Shown here: piece after piece, positions 40,079-48,732 of the stretch | Layout of the letters: every line of letters starts with the position of its first letter | Position numbering within the stretch: the stretch's first letter is position 1 | DNA from: Kiloniellaceae bacterium | Lineage (GTDB): Bacteria; Pseudomonadota; Alphaproteobacteria; Kiloniellales; J153 | Direction: 5' to 3' | DNA: 48,821 bases | Assembly: GCA_021776055.1 (NCBI GenBank) | Contig: JAJFGP010000048.1 | Coordinates: 1 to 48,821, forward strand | Translations under genes and position numbers: made by a program | Notes under the pieces: generated by a model | Databases searched by the model: none | What the model was told of the DNA's origin: nothing | Seen by the model: only the letters and a program-made list of their open reading frames with translations

Positions 40079-40936
40079 ATGGGCTCTCAACCGCGTTTCA
40101 TCGTCGTGGACGGTTACTCCCGTGCCGGCCGTGAGGATCTTGCGGCCGGTGGCGCCAGCACGGCAGGCGACCTCTATGCCCGCATGCTCAAAAGTTGTGC
40201 GCCCGACAGCGAGGTGGATATCGTCTATCCCGCCGATCCGGGATCGAGCCTGCCAAAAGGCGCGGCGATTGCTCAGTACGACGGCATTGCCTGGACCGGG
40301 TCCAGCCTAACCGTTTACGCGGATGATCCCCAGGTCACACCGCAAATCGAGTTCGCCAAGGCGGCCTTCGAGGCAAAAGTCCCTTCCTTCGGTAGTTGCT
40401 GGGCGGCGCAGATCGCCGTGGTGGCAGCCGGAGGGCTTTGTGCCGCCAATCCGAAAGGGCGCGAAATGGGCATCGCCCGCAAGATTGCGCTGACCCCGGA
40501 AGGGCGCGCTCACCCTCTCTACACCGGCAAGAAAGCTGTTTTCGACGCGTTCATTAGCCACGACGACGAAGTCACGCATTTGCCGCCCGGCGGTTTGCTG
40601 CTCGCCTCGAACCGCTACACGAACGTCCAATCGGTGGCGGTTACCCATCAAGGCGGTGTTTTCTGGGGCCTTCAGTACCACCCGGAATACGACCTGCACG
40701 AGCTGGCCCGCCTGTGCTACTGCCGCAAGCAGAAGCTCGTCGACAAGGGCTTCTTTCTCGGCTTGGACGAGGCGCAGACCTTCGTCGATCAGCTCGAAGC
40801 CTTGCACCAGGATCCGAACCGCAAGGACATCGCTTGGCTGCTGGGCATCGATGAAGACGTCATGAACGAAGATATCCGCCGCGCCGAGGTTCGTAACTGG
40901 ATCAACCTTCTGGTGCTACCCAGCATGCGTCGATGA
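40079..40936 (+). CDS. Class I glutamine amidotransferase-like protein
   Basis: A 285-residue protein with the class I amidotransferase fold. The catalytic triad is predicted as C107 (PSFGSCWAAQ), H201 and E203 (WGLQYHPEYD). The oxyanion-side strand DGIAWTGSSLTVY is in place. A C-terminal extension of about 75 residues, rich in charged helices, follows the domain. Stand-alone members include gamma-glutamyl hydrolases such as PuuD-like and GuaA-like proteins, so it may hydrolyse a gamma-glutamyl bond or feed ammonia to an unseen partner. AAAGGAG lies upstream; the gene ends 4 bp before the HD gene. Confidence 0.82.
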   Translation: MGSQPRFIVVDGYSRAGREDLAAGGASTAGDLYARMLKSCAPDSEVDIVYPADPGSSLPKGAAIAQYDGIAWTGSSLTVYADDPQVTPQIEFAKAAFEAKVPSFGSCWAAQIAVVAAGGLCAANPKGREMGIARKIALTPEGRAHPLYTGKKAVFDAFISHDDEVTHLPPGGLLLASNRYTNVQSVAVTHQGGVFWGLQYHPEYDLHELARLCYCRKQKLVDKGFFLGLDEAQTFVDQLEALHQDPNRKDIAWLLGIDEDVMNEDIRRAEVRNWINLLVLPSMRR

Positions 40937-40940
40937 GACC

Positions 40941-41546
40941 ATGAACGCGGCCCCGGCGGCGCGCGCCTGGCAGCGCATGCTCAGCGGCCGGCGGCTTGAT
41001 TTGCTCGACCCGTCACCGTTAGATATAGAGATCGATGATATCGCGCACGGTCTCGCGCGCGTTGCCCGCTGGAATGGGCAAACCTCGGGCGAATGTGCGT
41101 TCAGCGTCGCCCAGCATTGTTTGCTGGTCGAACAGGTGACGGGCAAGCTGGCCCCAAAGACACAGCGGCCCTGGCGCCTGGCGGCACTTCTGCACGATGC
41201 ACCGGAGTATGTAATCGGCGATCTCATCAGCCCGTTCAAAGCCGCGGTGGGTCTGGACTACAAGGCGTTGGAACAGGCACTCCTGCGGGCAATTCACGTG
41301 CGCTTCGGTTTGCCGGCAGAGTTACCGGCAACAACTACGCATCTGATCAAGCGCGCCGACCGGATTGCCGCGTATTTGGAAGCTGTACAGCTTGCCGGGT
41401 TTGGTGAAGCCGAGGCAAAACGTACCTTTGGCCGGCCGCGACGAATGGAATCTGTGCGCCTGCGCCCGGTCTCCGCCGACGAGGCGAAGGCCCGATTTAT
41501 GGCCCGCTTCACCGCCCTCGGCGGTAACGCGCGGAAACCACAATAG
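40941..41546 (+). CDS. HD-domain phosphohydrolase, YfbR-like 5'-deoxynucleotidase
   Basis: A 201-residue HD protein. Metal and catalytic residues fit YfbR: H59 (SVAQHC), H85-D86 (LLHDAPEYVIGD), then E89 and D94 at the same +4 and +9 offsets as E72 and D77 of YfbR, and D140 (LIKRADRIA). YfbR removes the 5'-phosphate from deoxynucleoside monophosphates in the cytoplasm. The gene begins 4 bp after the amidotransferase and is followed after 53 bp by the PhyH gene, so it belongs to the same transcript. The YfbR spacing argues against the oxygenase-type HD protein PhnZ. Confidence 0.8.
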   Translation: MNAAPAARAWQRMLSGRRLDLLDPSPLDIEIDDIAHGLARVARWNGQTSGECAFSVAQHCLLVEQVTGKLAPKTQRPWRLAALLHDAPEYVIGDLISPFKAAVGLDYKALEQALLRAIHVRFGLPAELPATTTHLIKRADRIAAYLEAVQLAGFGEAEAKRTFGRPRRMESVRLRPVSADEAKARFMARFTALGGNARKPQ

Positions 41547-41599
41547 GCCCCCATGAATCACCTTGCGAACAGCTTGCTCAGCGAACAAAACTAAAGGCT

Positions 41600-42367
41600 A
41601 TGGCAATGACATCCCCCCTGACTTCGGCGCAGATCGAGGCCTTTCACCGCGACGGGTTCGTGCGGGCTCCGGCTTTTTTCGATGCCGGCGAAATGCGCCG
41701 AATTACGGATTGGATTGATGAGATCACCGCTTGGCCCGAGGAACCGGGCCGGCACATGGTGTACCATGAGGCAAGCCTTACCGATCCCGACACCCGCGTT
41801 CTTCAGCGCATCGAGGATCTAACGCCATTTCACGAGGGGTTTCGCGCCCTCTATTTGCGCGGCCGCGTGCAGGACGCGGTCTCTACTTTGTTGGATGAAC
41901 CGGCAACCTTGTTCAAGGACAAGATCAACTTCAAGCTGCCCGGCGGCGACGGTTTTAAGGCGCACCAGGATGTGCAGGCGGGTTGGAACGCCTACGCCAA
42001 ATACTGCATCACCGCCCTGATTTCCATCGACGCCGCGACCACCGAGAACGGTTGCCTCGAAATGGCCGCCGGTTGGCATCGCAAGGGCTTGGTCGGCGAC
42101 GAATGGACGCCGCTGGGTGAAGGCGAGACGGCCGGCATGGAATTCAACCCCTACCCGACCGCACCGGGTGATGCGATGTTTTTCGATTCATATACCCCGC
42201 ATCGCTCCGGACCCAATCTGACAAGCTCGTCTCGGCGGGTTCTCTATGTCACGTACAACCGAGCCTCGGAAGGCGATCACCGCGCCCACTATTTTGCCGA
42301 CAAGCGCAAAAACTTCCCGCCGGATATCGAGCGCGATCCAAGCAAGACCTATATCTTTCGGGTCTGA
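41600..42367 (+). CDS. Phytanoyl-CoA dioxygenase (PhyH) family protein
   Basis: A 255-residue Fe(II)/2-oxoglutarate oxygenase. The iron triad is predicted as H122 and D124 (GFKAHQDVQAGW) and H201 (YTPHRSGPN), with R212 or R213 to hold 2-oxoglutarate. The N-terminal EAFHRDGFVRAPAFF is the usual family start. Substrates in the family include acyl-CoA, ectoine, and phosphonates; the KINFKLPGGDGFKAHQD block resembles members acting on small polar compounds, by memory only. It is last in the four-gene cluster and 26 bp upstream of hpnB, with which it may be co-transcribed. Confidence 0.82.
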   Translation: MAMTSPLTSAQIEAFHRDGFVRAPAFFDAGEMRRITDWIDEITAWPEEPGRHMVYHEASLTDPDTRVLQRIEDLTPFHEGFRALYLRGRVQDAVSTLLDEPATLFKDKINFKLPGGDGFKAHQDVQAGWNAYAKYCITALISIDAATTENGCLEMAAGWHRKGLVGDEWTPLGEGETAGMEFNPYPTAPGDAMFFDSYTPHRSGPNLTSSSRRVLYVTYNRASEGDHRAHYFADKRKNFPPDIERDPSKTYIFRV

Positions 42368-42393
42368 AGCGGCGGCTTGGCGCGTTTCACCCA

Positions 42394-43584
42394 GTGGTAT
42401 CCTTCCCAACCGGCATCGGCATTCTCTCGTTGGCCATCTGGCTGTACCTCATCGCCTTGCGCGGTGGCTATTGGCGGGCCAGTGAGCGCCTTAGCAAAAC
42501 CCACGCCGCGCCGCCTGCCTGGCCGGCGGTTATAGCCACCGTTCCGGCACGCAACGAAGTAGACGTGATCGGCCCCGCCATCACCTCCCTGCTGACACAG
42601 GATTATCCGGGCCGCCTCGACGTTGTCCTGGTCGACGACCACAGCAGCGACGATACCGCGCGCCGTGCCCTGCGGGCGGCCAAGGACACTGGGCGGGCGG
42701 ACGCTTTGAGCATCGTCCAGGCACGCCCCCTACCCACCGGCTGGTCCGGCAAGCTGTGGGCCCTAGCGGAGGGCGCCGAGCACGCGCAGGACGCCGATTT
42801 CCTCTGGCTCAGCGATGCCGACATCGCCCATGAGCCGGACAATCTACGCCGCTTGGTTGGCAAAGCGCTGGCCGAGCGGCGCGATTTAGTCTCGCTGATG
42901 GTCGCCCTCTCCTGCCGTGGCGCCTGGGAGCGATTGCTTATTCCGCCCTTCGTCTATTTTTTTCAGATGCTCTATCCCTTCCCATGGGCCAACGATGTGC
43001 GCAAACGCACCGCCGCGGCGGCCGGCGGCTGTATCTTGTTGCGCCGGGAAGCCTTGGAGCAGGCTGGTGGCTTTGCCGCCATCAAGGGTGAATTGATCGA
43101 CGATTGCGCCCTCGCCCGCCTGATCAAGCACAGGTCTCCACCGGGTGCGAGTATCTGGATCGGCCTGGCCACGACGGCCCACAGCATCCGCCCCTATCAA
43201 GGACTTGGCGGAATCTGGCGCATGGTGGCGCGCACTGCGTATACGCAGTTACGCCATTCGCCGGTGGTGTTGGCCGGCACGCTTGTCGCCCTGGTCCTGA
43301 CATTTCTGGTACCCCCCGCGCTGGTCCTAACCGCGTCGGTGCACGGCGATGTACCGGCGGCGCTCGCCGGCCTTACCGCCTGGGCGCTGATGACCGCGTC
43401 CGCCTGGCCGACCCTCACCCTCTATCGCCAGCCAATTTGGCTGGCCGGGTTATTGCCGGTCGCCGCTGCCTTTTACAGCGCCATGACCTTCGATTCGGCA
43501 CTGCGCCACTGGCGTGGGCGCGGCGGCATCTGGAAGGGCCGCGTGCACCCGGCCACGGTGGAAGAACGGCAGCCCAAGCTGTAG
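42394..43584 (+). CDS. hpnB: Hopanoid-associated glycosyltransferase HpnB
   Basis: A 396-residue membrane-anchored family-2 glycosyltransferase starting with GTG. It has one N-terminal helix (GILSLAIWLYLIALRG). The GT-A core reads IATVPARNEVDVIGPAITSLLTQDYPGRLDVVLVDDHSSDDT, with DADIA as the D-x-D metal site and the acceptor region GGCILLRREALEQAGGFAAIKGELIDDCALAR, followed by R-x-x-R/W-like WRMVARTAYTQL. Three or four C-terminal membrane helices follow. The sequence and its position before hpnC identify HpnB, whose exact product is not settled in the literature I know. Confidence 0.9.
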   Translation: MVSFPTGIGILSLAIWLYLIALRGGYWRASERLSKTHAAPPAWPAVIATVPARNEVDVIGPAITSLLTQDYPGRLDVVLVDDHSSDDTARRALRAAKDTGRADALSIVQARPLPTGWSGKLWALAEGAEHAQDADFLWLSDADIAHEPDNLRRLVGKALAERRDLVSLMVALSCRGAWERLLIPPFVYFFQMLYPFPWANDVRKRTAAAAGGCILLRREALEQAGGFAAIKGELIDDCALARLIKHRSPPGASIWIGLATTAHSIRPYQGLGGIWRMVARTAYTQLRHSPVVLAGTLVALVLTFLVPPALVLTASVHGDVPAALAGLTAWALMTASAWPTLTLYRQPIWLAGLLPVAAAFYSAMTFDSALRHWRGRGGIWKGRVHPATVEERQPKL

Positions 43585-43592
43585 ACTAAAGA

Positions 43593-44450
43593 ATGAGCGA
43601 AGCCATCGAGACTCCATCGGGCAAGGGCGCGGCAGACGAGAACTTTCCCGTCGGCTCGTGGCTGTTGCCGGCGCACCTGCGCCCGCACGTGGCCGTTTTC
43701 TATCGCTATGCCCGCGCCATCGACGATATCGCCGACAACCCAGCACTTGCGCCCGAGGATAAGATCAGGCGCCTATCCCGTTTCGAATCAGCACTTCAGG
43801 GCGGCGGTGACCACGATCCGGCGCTAACCACCGCCATCCGCATGCGCGAGAGCCTAGTCGAAACCGAGGTACCCACCCGCCATTGCCTCGACCTGATTGC
43901 CGCTTTCAAGCAGGACGCCATCAAGCTGCGCTATGACGATTGGAACGATCTCATGGGGTATTGTGCGCTGTCCGCCAACCCGGTGGGGCGTTATCTCCTC
44001 GATCTGCACGGCGAGCACACGGACGGTTATCCCGCATCGGACGCCCTATGCAGTGCCTTGCAGGTTCTCAATCACTTGCAGGACTGCCAGGAGGACAAGC
44101 GCGACTTGGACCGTGTCTACCTACCGCTCGATTGGCTGACCGAGGCTGGAATTGATGTTACGGCCGTGGACTTAAGGGCCAGCACGCCGGCCATGCGCCG
44201 CGTCATCGACCAATGCCTGGACGGGGTGGACGATTTGATGGCGGTCGCGCGTGAGCTGCCGGGCCGTCTCGCAAGCCGTCATCTGGCCATGGAATCGGCG
44301 GTTATCGTGCGCCTGGCCGAGCGGTTGACAGCGCACCTTCGCACCGGCGACCCATTGGCCGGGCGTGTGGCCCTGCGCCGGCGCGATTTTGCCGCCTGCG
44401 GCCTGCGCGGTGCCGGTGGTGAATTATGGCGTCGGATGCTCGGCCGGTGA
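43593..44450 (+). CDS. hpnC: Hydroxysqualene synthase HpnC
   Basis: A 285-residue trans-isoprenyl diphosphate synthase-fold enzyme. The first Asp-rich motif is YRYARAIDDIADN and the second is LNHLQDCQEDKRDLDRVYLP. The region KQDAIKLRYDDWNDLMGYCALSANPVGRYLLDLHG is typical of squalene/phytoene synthases. In the bacterial route HpnD makes presqualene diphosphate from farnesyl diphosphate, HpnC converts it to hydroxysqualene and HpnE reduces it to squalene. It follows hpnB by 8 bp and overlaps hpnD by 25 bp, so expression is coupled. Confidence 0.93.
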   Translation: MSEAIETPSGKGAADENFPVGSWLLPAHLRPHVAVFYRYARAIDDIADNPALAPEDKIRRLSRFESALQGGGDHDPALTTAIRMRESLVETEVPTRHCLDLIAAFKQDAIKLRYDDWNDLMGYCALSANPVGRYLLDLHGEHTDGYPASDALCSALQVLNHLQDCQEDKRDLDRVYLPLDWLTEAGIDVTAVDLRASTPAMRRVIDQCLDGVDDLMAVARELPGRLASRHLAMESAVIVRLAERLTAHLRTGDPLAGRVALRRRDFAACGLRGAGGELWRRMLGR

Positions 44451-45289
44451 GCAACGCCGAGGCGCTAGACCACGTCCACGCGATCGTCGCCCGGTCAGGC
44501 ACGTCCTTCCTGTGGGGCATGCGCATCCTGCCGGCGCCCCGGCGCGAAGCCATGTACGCCATTTACGCTTTTTGCCGCGTTGTCGATGACATCGCCGACG
44601 AGCCGGACCGGACAGAGAACAAGCTGGCGCGCCTGGACCAATGGCGAGCGGAAATCGACCGCCTGTACGACGGCCATCCTACCGAGATCATCAGCCGTGC
44701 TCTGCAAGGTCCGATTTCCGACTACGCCCTGCCTCGCGAGGAATTCCTGGCGATCATCGATGGTATGGAGATGGACGCCCGCGACGCCATCGAGGCGCCG
44801 GGTCCCGACGACTATACCCTCTATTGCCGGCGCGTTGCCGGCGCCGTCGGCAGGCTGTCCATCCATGCCTTCGGCGATACCAGCCCGGCGGCCGAGGAGT
44901 TAGCGGTTGTTCTCGGCGAGGCGTTGCAGACCACGAACATCCTGCGCGATCTGGCGGAAGACGCCGCACGTGGTCGCCTCTATCTACCGAGCGACGTGCT
45001 CGATGCGCATGGTATCGATGCCCGCACGGCGGAGGCCGTCCTTGCCCACCCGGCGCTACCCGGTGCTTGCGCCGACATGGCGGCGCGGGCGCAAGATCGT
45101 TTCCACCGGGCGCGAACCCTGCTGGCGCGTTGTAACCGCCGACGGATGCGCCCGGCGGCTTTGATGCTTGCGGCCTATGCGCGCGTCCTGGCCCGGCTCG
45201 AAGCCCGTGGCTGGACCCGGTTGAACGAACCCGTCCGGCTCTCGCGCGTCGAGAAACTCTGGGTCGTTCTTCGCCACGGCCTGCTCTAG
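44426..45289 (+). CDS. hpnD: Presqualene diphosphate synthase HpnD
   Basis: A 287-residue squalene-synthase-fold enzyme. The motif YAFCRVVDDIADEPDR provides the Mg-binding Asp residues and LQTTNILRDLAEDAARGRLYLP the second Asp-rich site. PDDYTLYCRRVAGAVGRLSIHAFG is the strongly conserved central helix. It condenses two farnesyl diphosphate molecules to presqualene diphosphate. The order hpnC-hpnD-hpnE and the short spacing (25-bp overlap upstream, 8-bp gap downstream) are typical. Confidence 0.93.
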   Translation: MASDARPVSNAEALDHVHAIVARSGTSFLWGMRILPAPRREAMYAIYAFCRVVDDIADEPDRTENKLARLDQWRAEIDRLYDGHPTEIISRALQGPISDYALPREEFLAIIDGMEMDARDAIEAPGPDDYTLYCRRVAGAVGRLSIHAFGDTSPAAEELAVVLGEALQTTNILRDLAEDAARGRLYLPSDVLDAHGIDARTAEAVLAHPALPGACADMAARAQDRFHRARTLLARCNRRRMRPAALMLAAYARVLARLEARGWTRLNEPVRLSRVEKLWVVLRHGLL

Positions 45290-45297
45290 GGCACTGA

Positions 45298-46566
45298 ATG
45301 GCACGAGTTCACATTGTTGGCGCCGGCATTGCCGGCCTCGCTTGCGCGGTACGCCTGCTGCGCCAAGGGCACGCGGTTCATGTGTACGAGGCGGCGGCGC
45401 ATGCGGGCGGCCGCTGCCGGTCATATCACGACGCAAAGCTCGACCGCGTCATCGACAACGGCAACCACCTGTTGCTGGCCGCCAACCACGCGGCGCTTGC
45501 GTATACCGACGAGATTGGTGCCCGCCAGACCCTGCAGGGACCACCCCACGCCGCCTTTCCCTTCATGGATTTGCACAGCGGTGAGCGCTGGACCGTGCGC
45601 CCGAACGGCGGGCCCCTGCCCTGGTGGCTGCTGTTGCCGCACCGGCGCATCCCGCACACCCGCCCCGGGGCGTATTTGGCCGGCCTGCGCCTTGCCTTCG
45701 CCGGGCCGGATGATACGGTCGCCGACTGTCTCAACCGCGATGATCCCTTGTGGGAGCGGTTCTGGGAGCCCCTGACTGTCGCCGCCTTGAACACCGCGCC
45801 CGAGGAGGCTTCGGCACGCCTGCTGTGGCTGGTCGTGCGCGCGACCTTTGCCCGTGGCGAGGCCGCCTGTCGGCCCTTGATCGCCCGCCACGGACTGGCC
45901 GCCAGCTTCGTCGATCCGGCGTTGGCGACTTTACGCGCCGGGGGCGCCGAGATCGGCTTCAACCGCCGCCTGCGCGCCATCGCCTTCGCCGGGGATCAGG
46001 CACAGAGTCTCGATTTTGGCGACAGCCAAGTAGATATTGCAGACGGCGACCGCTTGGTCCTGGCCGTCCCGCCAACCGTGGCCGCCACGCTGTTACCCGA
46101 TCTTGAGGCGCCGCAGGAGATGCGGCCCATCGTTAACGCCCATATCCGCTTGCCAGGCCGCCCGGCATTGCCGCCAGGCCTATCCGACGATCTGCCCTTG
46201 ATCGGCCTGATCGGCGGCGCTGCCCAATGGCTGATCGTCCGCGACGATGTGGTGAGTCTCACCGTCAGCGCCGCGGCCGGCCTGGCCGACGAGAGTGGCA
46301 ACGACCTTGCCAACCGGCTGTGGGGTGATGCGGCGGCAGCCCTCGGCCTGAATCCAGCGGACGTCCCGCCCATACGCGTCGTCAAGGAGCGCCGCGCGAC
46401 CTTTGCCCAAACACCCCAGGCGCTACGCCGGCGCCCACCGGCGCGCACCCGCTGGCGAAACCTGCTCCTGGCCGGCGATTGGACGGATACGGGCTACCCG
46501 GCCACCATCGAAAGCGCCGTCCGCTCCGGCTGGGCAGCGGCGCGCGCCTGCGCAAAATCAAGATAA
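45298..46566 (+). CDS. hpnE: Hydroxysqualene dehydroxylase HpnE
   Basis: A 422-residue flavoprotein of the phytoene-desaturase-like amine oxidase family. The N-terminal FAD motif is VHIVGAGIAGLACAVRLLRQGHAVHVYEAAAHAGGR; the C-terminal motif is NLLLAGDWTDTGYPATIESAVRSGWAAAR. In the middle, DDPLWERFWEPLTVAALNTAPEEASARLL is characteristic of HpnE. It removes the hydroxyl of hydroxysqualene to give squalene. It is the last tightly packed gene before a 120-bp gap to shc. Confidence 0.93.
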   Translation: MARVHIVGAGIAGLACAVRLLRQGHAVHVYEAAAHAGGRCRSYHDAKLDRVIDNGNHLLLAANHAALAYTDEIGARQTLQGPPHAAFPFMDLHSGERWTVRPNGGPLPWWLLLPHRRIPHTRPGAYLAGLRLAFAGPDDTVADCLNRDDPLWERFWEPLTVAALNTAPEEASARLLWLVVRATFARGEAACRPLIARHGLAASFVDPALATLRAGGAEIGFNRRLRAIAFAGDQAQSLDFGDSQVDIADGDRLVLAVPPTVAATLLPDLEAPQEMRPIVNAHIRLPGRPALPPGLSDDLPLIGLIGGAAQWLIVRDDVVSLTVSAAAGLADESGNDLANRLWGDAAAALGLNPADVPPIRVVKERRATFAQTPQALRRRPPARTRWRNLLLAGDWTDTGYPATIESAVRSGWAAARACAKSR

Positions 46567-46619
46567 ACGTGCAATTTTTTGTGAACATACAACCGATGCG
46601 ACCCACTTGCGTGAACCGG

Positions 46620-46648
46620 TTGGCTTTATTAAGTAAAGTCACTAGGAT
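46620..46648 (+). promoter_or_regulatory. Possible internal sigma-70 promoter upstream of shc
   Basis: TTGGCT (46620-46625) and TAGGAT (46643-46648) match the -35 and -10 consensus in four of six positions each, with a 17-bp spacer. They sit in the only sizeable, AT-rich gap of the hopanoid operon (120 bp). A GATTC (GANTC) follows at 46646-46650, overlapping the -10 element. Confidence 0.45.
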
Positions 46649-46686
46649 TCTTGTGTATTCCCCGTATCGAGTCGATTTCCCAATCC

Positions 46687-48732
46687 ATGGCTTTCTTCGA
46701 CCGACTTTCTGAAGCCCGCCGGGCTGCGCACCGCGATCATCAGACCGCGGAAGCACCCGATGAGACGCACGGCGAACCCGGCGATCAGGCGCCGGCCCTC
46801 AAGCAATTGCCGGACGATCTGGTTTCAAGCAGCGCGCTTGATCACTTGGTGCGTACGCAACGCCAAGCCTTGAAGGACATGCAGCGCCCGGACGGCCACT
46901 GGGTTTTCGAATTCGAGGCCGATGCGACCATTCCAGCCGAATACATCATGCTCCAGCACTTCCTCGGCGACATCGACGAGGCGCGCGAGCAGCGCATTGC
47001 CAATTTCCTGCGCGGCATCCAGAACGAACAAGGCGGCTGGCCATTGTTCCACAAGGGCGATATCGACCTGAGCGCGACGGTGAAGGCGTATTTCGCCTTG
47101 AAGCTGGTTGGCGATGACCCGGAGGCCCCGCACATGGCGCGGGCGCGCGAGGTCATTCTCGCCCGCGGCGGCGGCGCCCAGTGCAACGTCTTCACCCGCA
47201 TCGCGCTTGCCCTTTTTGGCCAGGTGCCCTGGCGCGCCGTACCGGAAATGCCGGTCGAGATCATGTTGCTGCCGCGCTGGTTCCCGTTCCACCTGTCGAA
47301 GGTTTCGTACTGGTCGCGCACGGTGATCGTACCCCTGCTCATCCTCATGGCCCACAAGCCCCAGGCGCAAAACCCACGCGGCGTGCGCATCGATGAGTTG
47401 TTCTTGCGTCCTCCGAAAGACGAGCGCTTTCCGATGAACGCTACGGGCGATGCTTTAGGCGCTTTTTTTGCCGGCCTCGATACGGTTTTGCGCACGGCCG
47501 GCCGCCGGCTGCCGCGCGGGAGCCGGAAGCGAGCCATCCGCAAGGCGCTTGATTTCATTACCCCACGCCTTAACGGCGAGGACGGGCTGGGCGGCATCTT
47601 CCCGGCCATGGCGAATGCGGTCATGGCCTTCGAAGCGCTCGGCCGGCCACGCGACGACGCTGAGTTCGTCATGGCGCGCAAGGCCGTCGACAAGTTGTTG
47701 CTCGATCGCGGCCCCGATCAAACCTATTGCCAGCCGTGCCTGTCGCCGATCTGGGATACGTGCCTGGCGGCGCATGCCATGCTCGAGGCGGGCGAGGACC
47801 CGGATTCGCCGTCGATGCAGCGGGCGATCGACTGGCTGCTCGAGCGCGAGATTACCGACGTCCTGGGCGATTGGGCTTGGCATCGGCCGGGTCTGCAGCC
47901 AGGCGGCTGGGCCTTCCAGTACCGCAACGACTATTACCCGGATGTGGACGATACGGCGGTCGTGGTCATGGCCCTGGACCGCACGGGCGATCCGCGCTGC
48001 CGCCCCGCCATCGAGCGTGCCACTGACTGGGTCCTGGGCATGCAGAGCAGCAACGGCGGCTGGGGCGCCTTCGATGCCGAAAACGAGTATTACTATCTGA
48101 ACAGCATTCCCTTCGCGGATCATGGCGCGTTGCTGGACCCACCGACGGTGGATGTCACCGCCCGCTGTATCTCGATGCTGGCGCAACTCGGGTTTTCCCA
48201 CAGTCATTCGGCGGTCAGGCGCGGCCTGGAATTCCTGCGTAAGGAGCAGGAGGCGGACGGCTCATGGTTCGGCCGCTGGGGCGTCAACTACGTTTACGGC
48301 ACTTGGTCGGCGCTTTCCGCCTTCAACGCCTGCGATGAAGATTTGTCGGCACCGCACATCCGCAAGGCCGTCGCCTGGCTGCAAGACCGGCAACGGCCGG
48401 ACGGCGGTTGGGGCGAGGATTGCGCAACCTATTGGCCCGAGACTAGCGACCTAGCCAAGGAGTCCACCGCTTCACAGACCGCCTGGGCGCTGCTTGGCCT
48501 GATGGCCGCCGGAGAGGTAGAGAGCAAAGCTGTCCGGCGCGGCGTTGCTTATCTGGAGGCGTCACCGCGCGAGGGCTCGAAATGGCATGAGCCTCTTTAT
48601 ACTGGGATCGGCTTCCCGCGGGTCTTCTATCTGAACTACCACGGCTACAGCGCGTACTTCCCGCTTTGGGCACTAGCCCGCTATCACAATCTGCGGCGGG
48701 ACAACGAGCGCCGCGTACGCACCGGCATGTGA
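46687..48732 (+). CDS. shc: Squalene--hopene cyclase
   Basis: A 681-residue cyclase from the ATG at 46687; an upstream TTG at 46651 would add 12 residues but lies inside the AT-rich gap. The catalytic D-x-D-D motif is DVDDTA at 419-424, with D421 the predicted proton donor. Several QW repeats are visible, for example RQALKDMQRPDGHWVFEFEAD, QNEQGGWPLFH, QSSNGGWGAFDAEN, EQEADGSWFGRWGVNYVYGTWSAL and RPDGGWGEDC. The end FPRVFYLNYHGYSAYFPLWALARY is the conserved C-terminus. The enzyme cyclises squalene to hopene at the inner membrane. The stop overlaps the hpnG start (GTGA). Confidence 0.96.
   Translation: MAFFDRLSEARRAAHRDHQTAEAPDETHGEPGDQAPALKQLPDDLVSSSALDHLVRTQRQALKDMQRPDGHWVFEFEADATIPAEYIMLQHFLGDIDEAREQRIANFLRGIQNEQGGWPLFHKGDIDLSATVKAYFALKLVGDDPEAPHMARAREVILARGGGAQCNVFTRIALALFGQVPWRAVPEMPVEIMLLPRWFPFHLSKVSYWSRTVIVPLLILMAHKPQAQNPRGVRIDELFLRPPKDERFPMNATGDALGAFFAGLDTVLRTAGRRLPRGSRKRAIRKALDFITPRLNGEDGLGGIFPAMANAVMAFEALGRPRDDAEFVMARKAVDKLLLDRGPDQTYCQPCLSPIWDTCLAAHAMLEAGEDPDSPSMQRAIDWLLEREITDVLGDWAWHRPGLQPGGWAFQYRNDYYPDVDDTAVVVMALDRTGDPRCRPAIERATDWVLGMQSSNGGWGAFDAENEYYYLNSIPFADHGALLDPPTVDVTARCISMLAQLGFSHSHSAVRRGLEFLRKEQEADGSWFGRWGVNYVYGTWSALSAFNACDEDLSAPHIRKAVAWLQDRQRPDGGWGEDCATYWPETSDLAKESTASQTAWALLGLMAAGEVESKAVRRGVAYLEASPREGSKWHEPLYTGIGFPRVFYLNYHGYSAYFPLWALARYHNLRRDNERRVRTGM

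Noticed and set aside
40941-42367. HD plus PhyH pair as a PhnZ/PhnY phosphonate-degradation module
   Set aside because: The HD protein keeps the YfbR catalytic offsets (H85-D86, E89, D94, D140) of a 5'-nucleotidase and not those expected for the oxygenase PhnZ, and no other phosphonate gene is near.
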